Shown here one piece after another: positions 5,582 to 5,582 of a DNA stretch of 5,582 bases. The notes beneath the pieces are model-generated. The model had not been told where the DNA came from. It made no database searches and saw only the letters and a program-made list of their open reading frames with translations. Made by a program: the position numbers and the translations under genes. The stretch covers positions 1-5,582 of the forward strand of contig CAZUAH010000789.1 of the NCBI GenBank assembly GCA_964617665.1, given 5' to 3'. Every line of letters starts with the position of its first letter. Within the stretch, counting starts at the first letter, position 1. Source of the stretch: JADHUC01 sp964617665. GTDB lineage: Bacteria; Planctomycetota; Planctomycetia; Pirellulales; Pirellulaceae.

Positions 5582-5582
5582 A

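Overview
The window looks like chromosomal DNA from a bacterium of moderately high GC content, most likely a planctomycete (Pirellulales-like). This is an inference. It rests on secreted multidomain proteins, long gene-poor spacers rich in imperfect palindromes, weak use of Shine-Dalgarno sites, and a coiled-coil N-terminus at the right edge that resembles planctomycete transposase-like proteins from memory. No rRNA, tRNA or CRISPR array was seen.

Layout. Positions 1-381 (minus strand) hold the 5' part of a secreted glycoside-hydrolase-like protein that runs off the left edge. Positions 391-1370 are about 980 bases without a convincing gene. They carry several hairpins, a C8 run, a repeated TCATGAG heptamer and, directly before the next gene, a 13-bp tandem duplication. 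Positions 1371-4232 (plus) encode the main gene, a 953-residue exported protein. Its apparent order is signal peptide, jelly-roll carbohydrate-binding-like module, ZU5-like domain ending in His-Phe-Ser, papain-like (C39/C70-type) cysteine peptidase with a visible Gln/Cys/His/Asn-Asp set, CARDB-like beta domain, Fn3-like domain and an unrecognised C-terminal domain. After a 150-base gap, 4383-4838 (plus) encodes a 151-residue protein with one N-terminal membrane anchor or signal and no recognised family. Positions 4839-5314 are non-coding and contain a 108-bp nested imperfect palindrome (5070-5177). From about 5348 to the right edge, a plus-strand frame encodes a His/Cys/aromatic-rich N-terminus followed by a leucine-zipper-like coiled coil, probably the start of a transposase-like gene.

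How they may work together. Three predicted products are exported or membrane-anchored: the hydrolase, the peptidase and the small protein. The hydrolase and peptidase genes diverge from the 980-base spacer. The small gene lies downstream of the peptidase on the same strand and could be its partner, but nothing in the sequence proves an operon.

The most notable observation is the His-Phe-Ser motif at the end of the ZU5-like domain, just before the cysteine peptidase. In eukaryotic ZU5/FIIND proteins this is the autoproteolysis site, so the bacterial protein might cut itself and separate its binding half from its protease half. This is a testable hypothesis, not an established fact.
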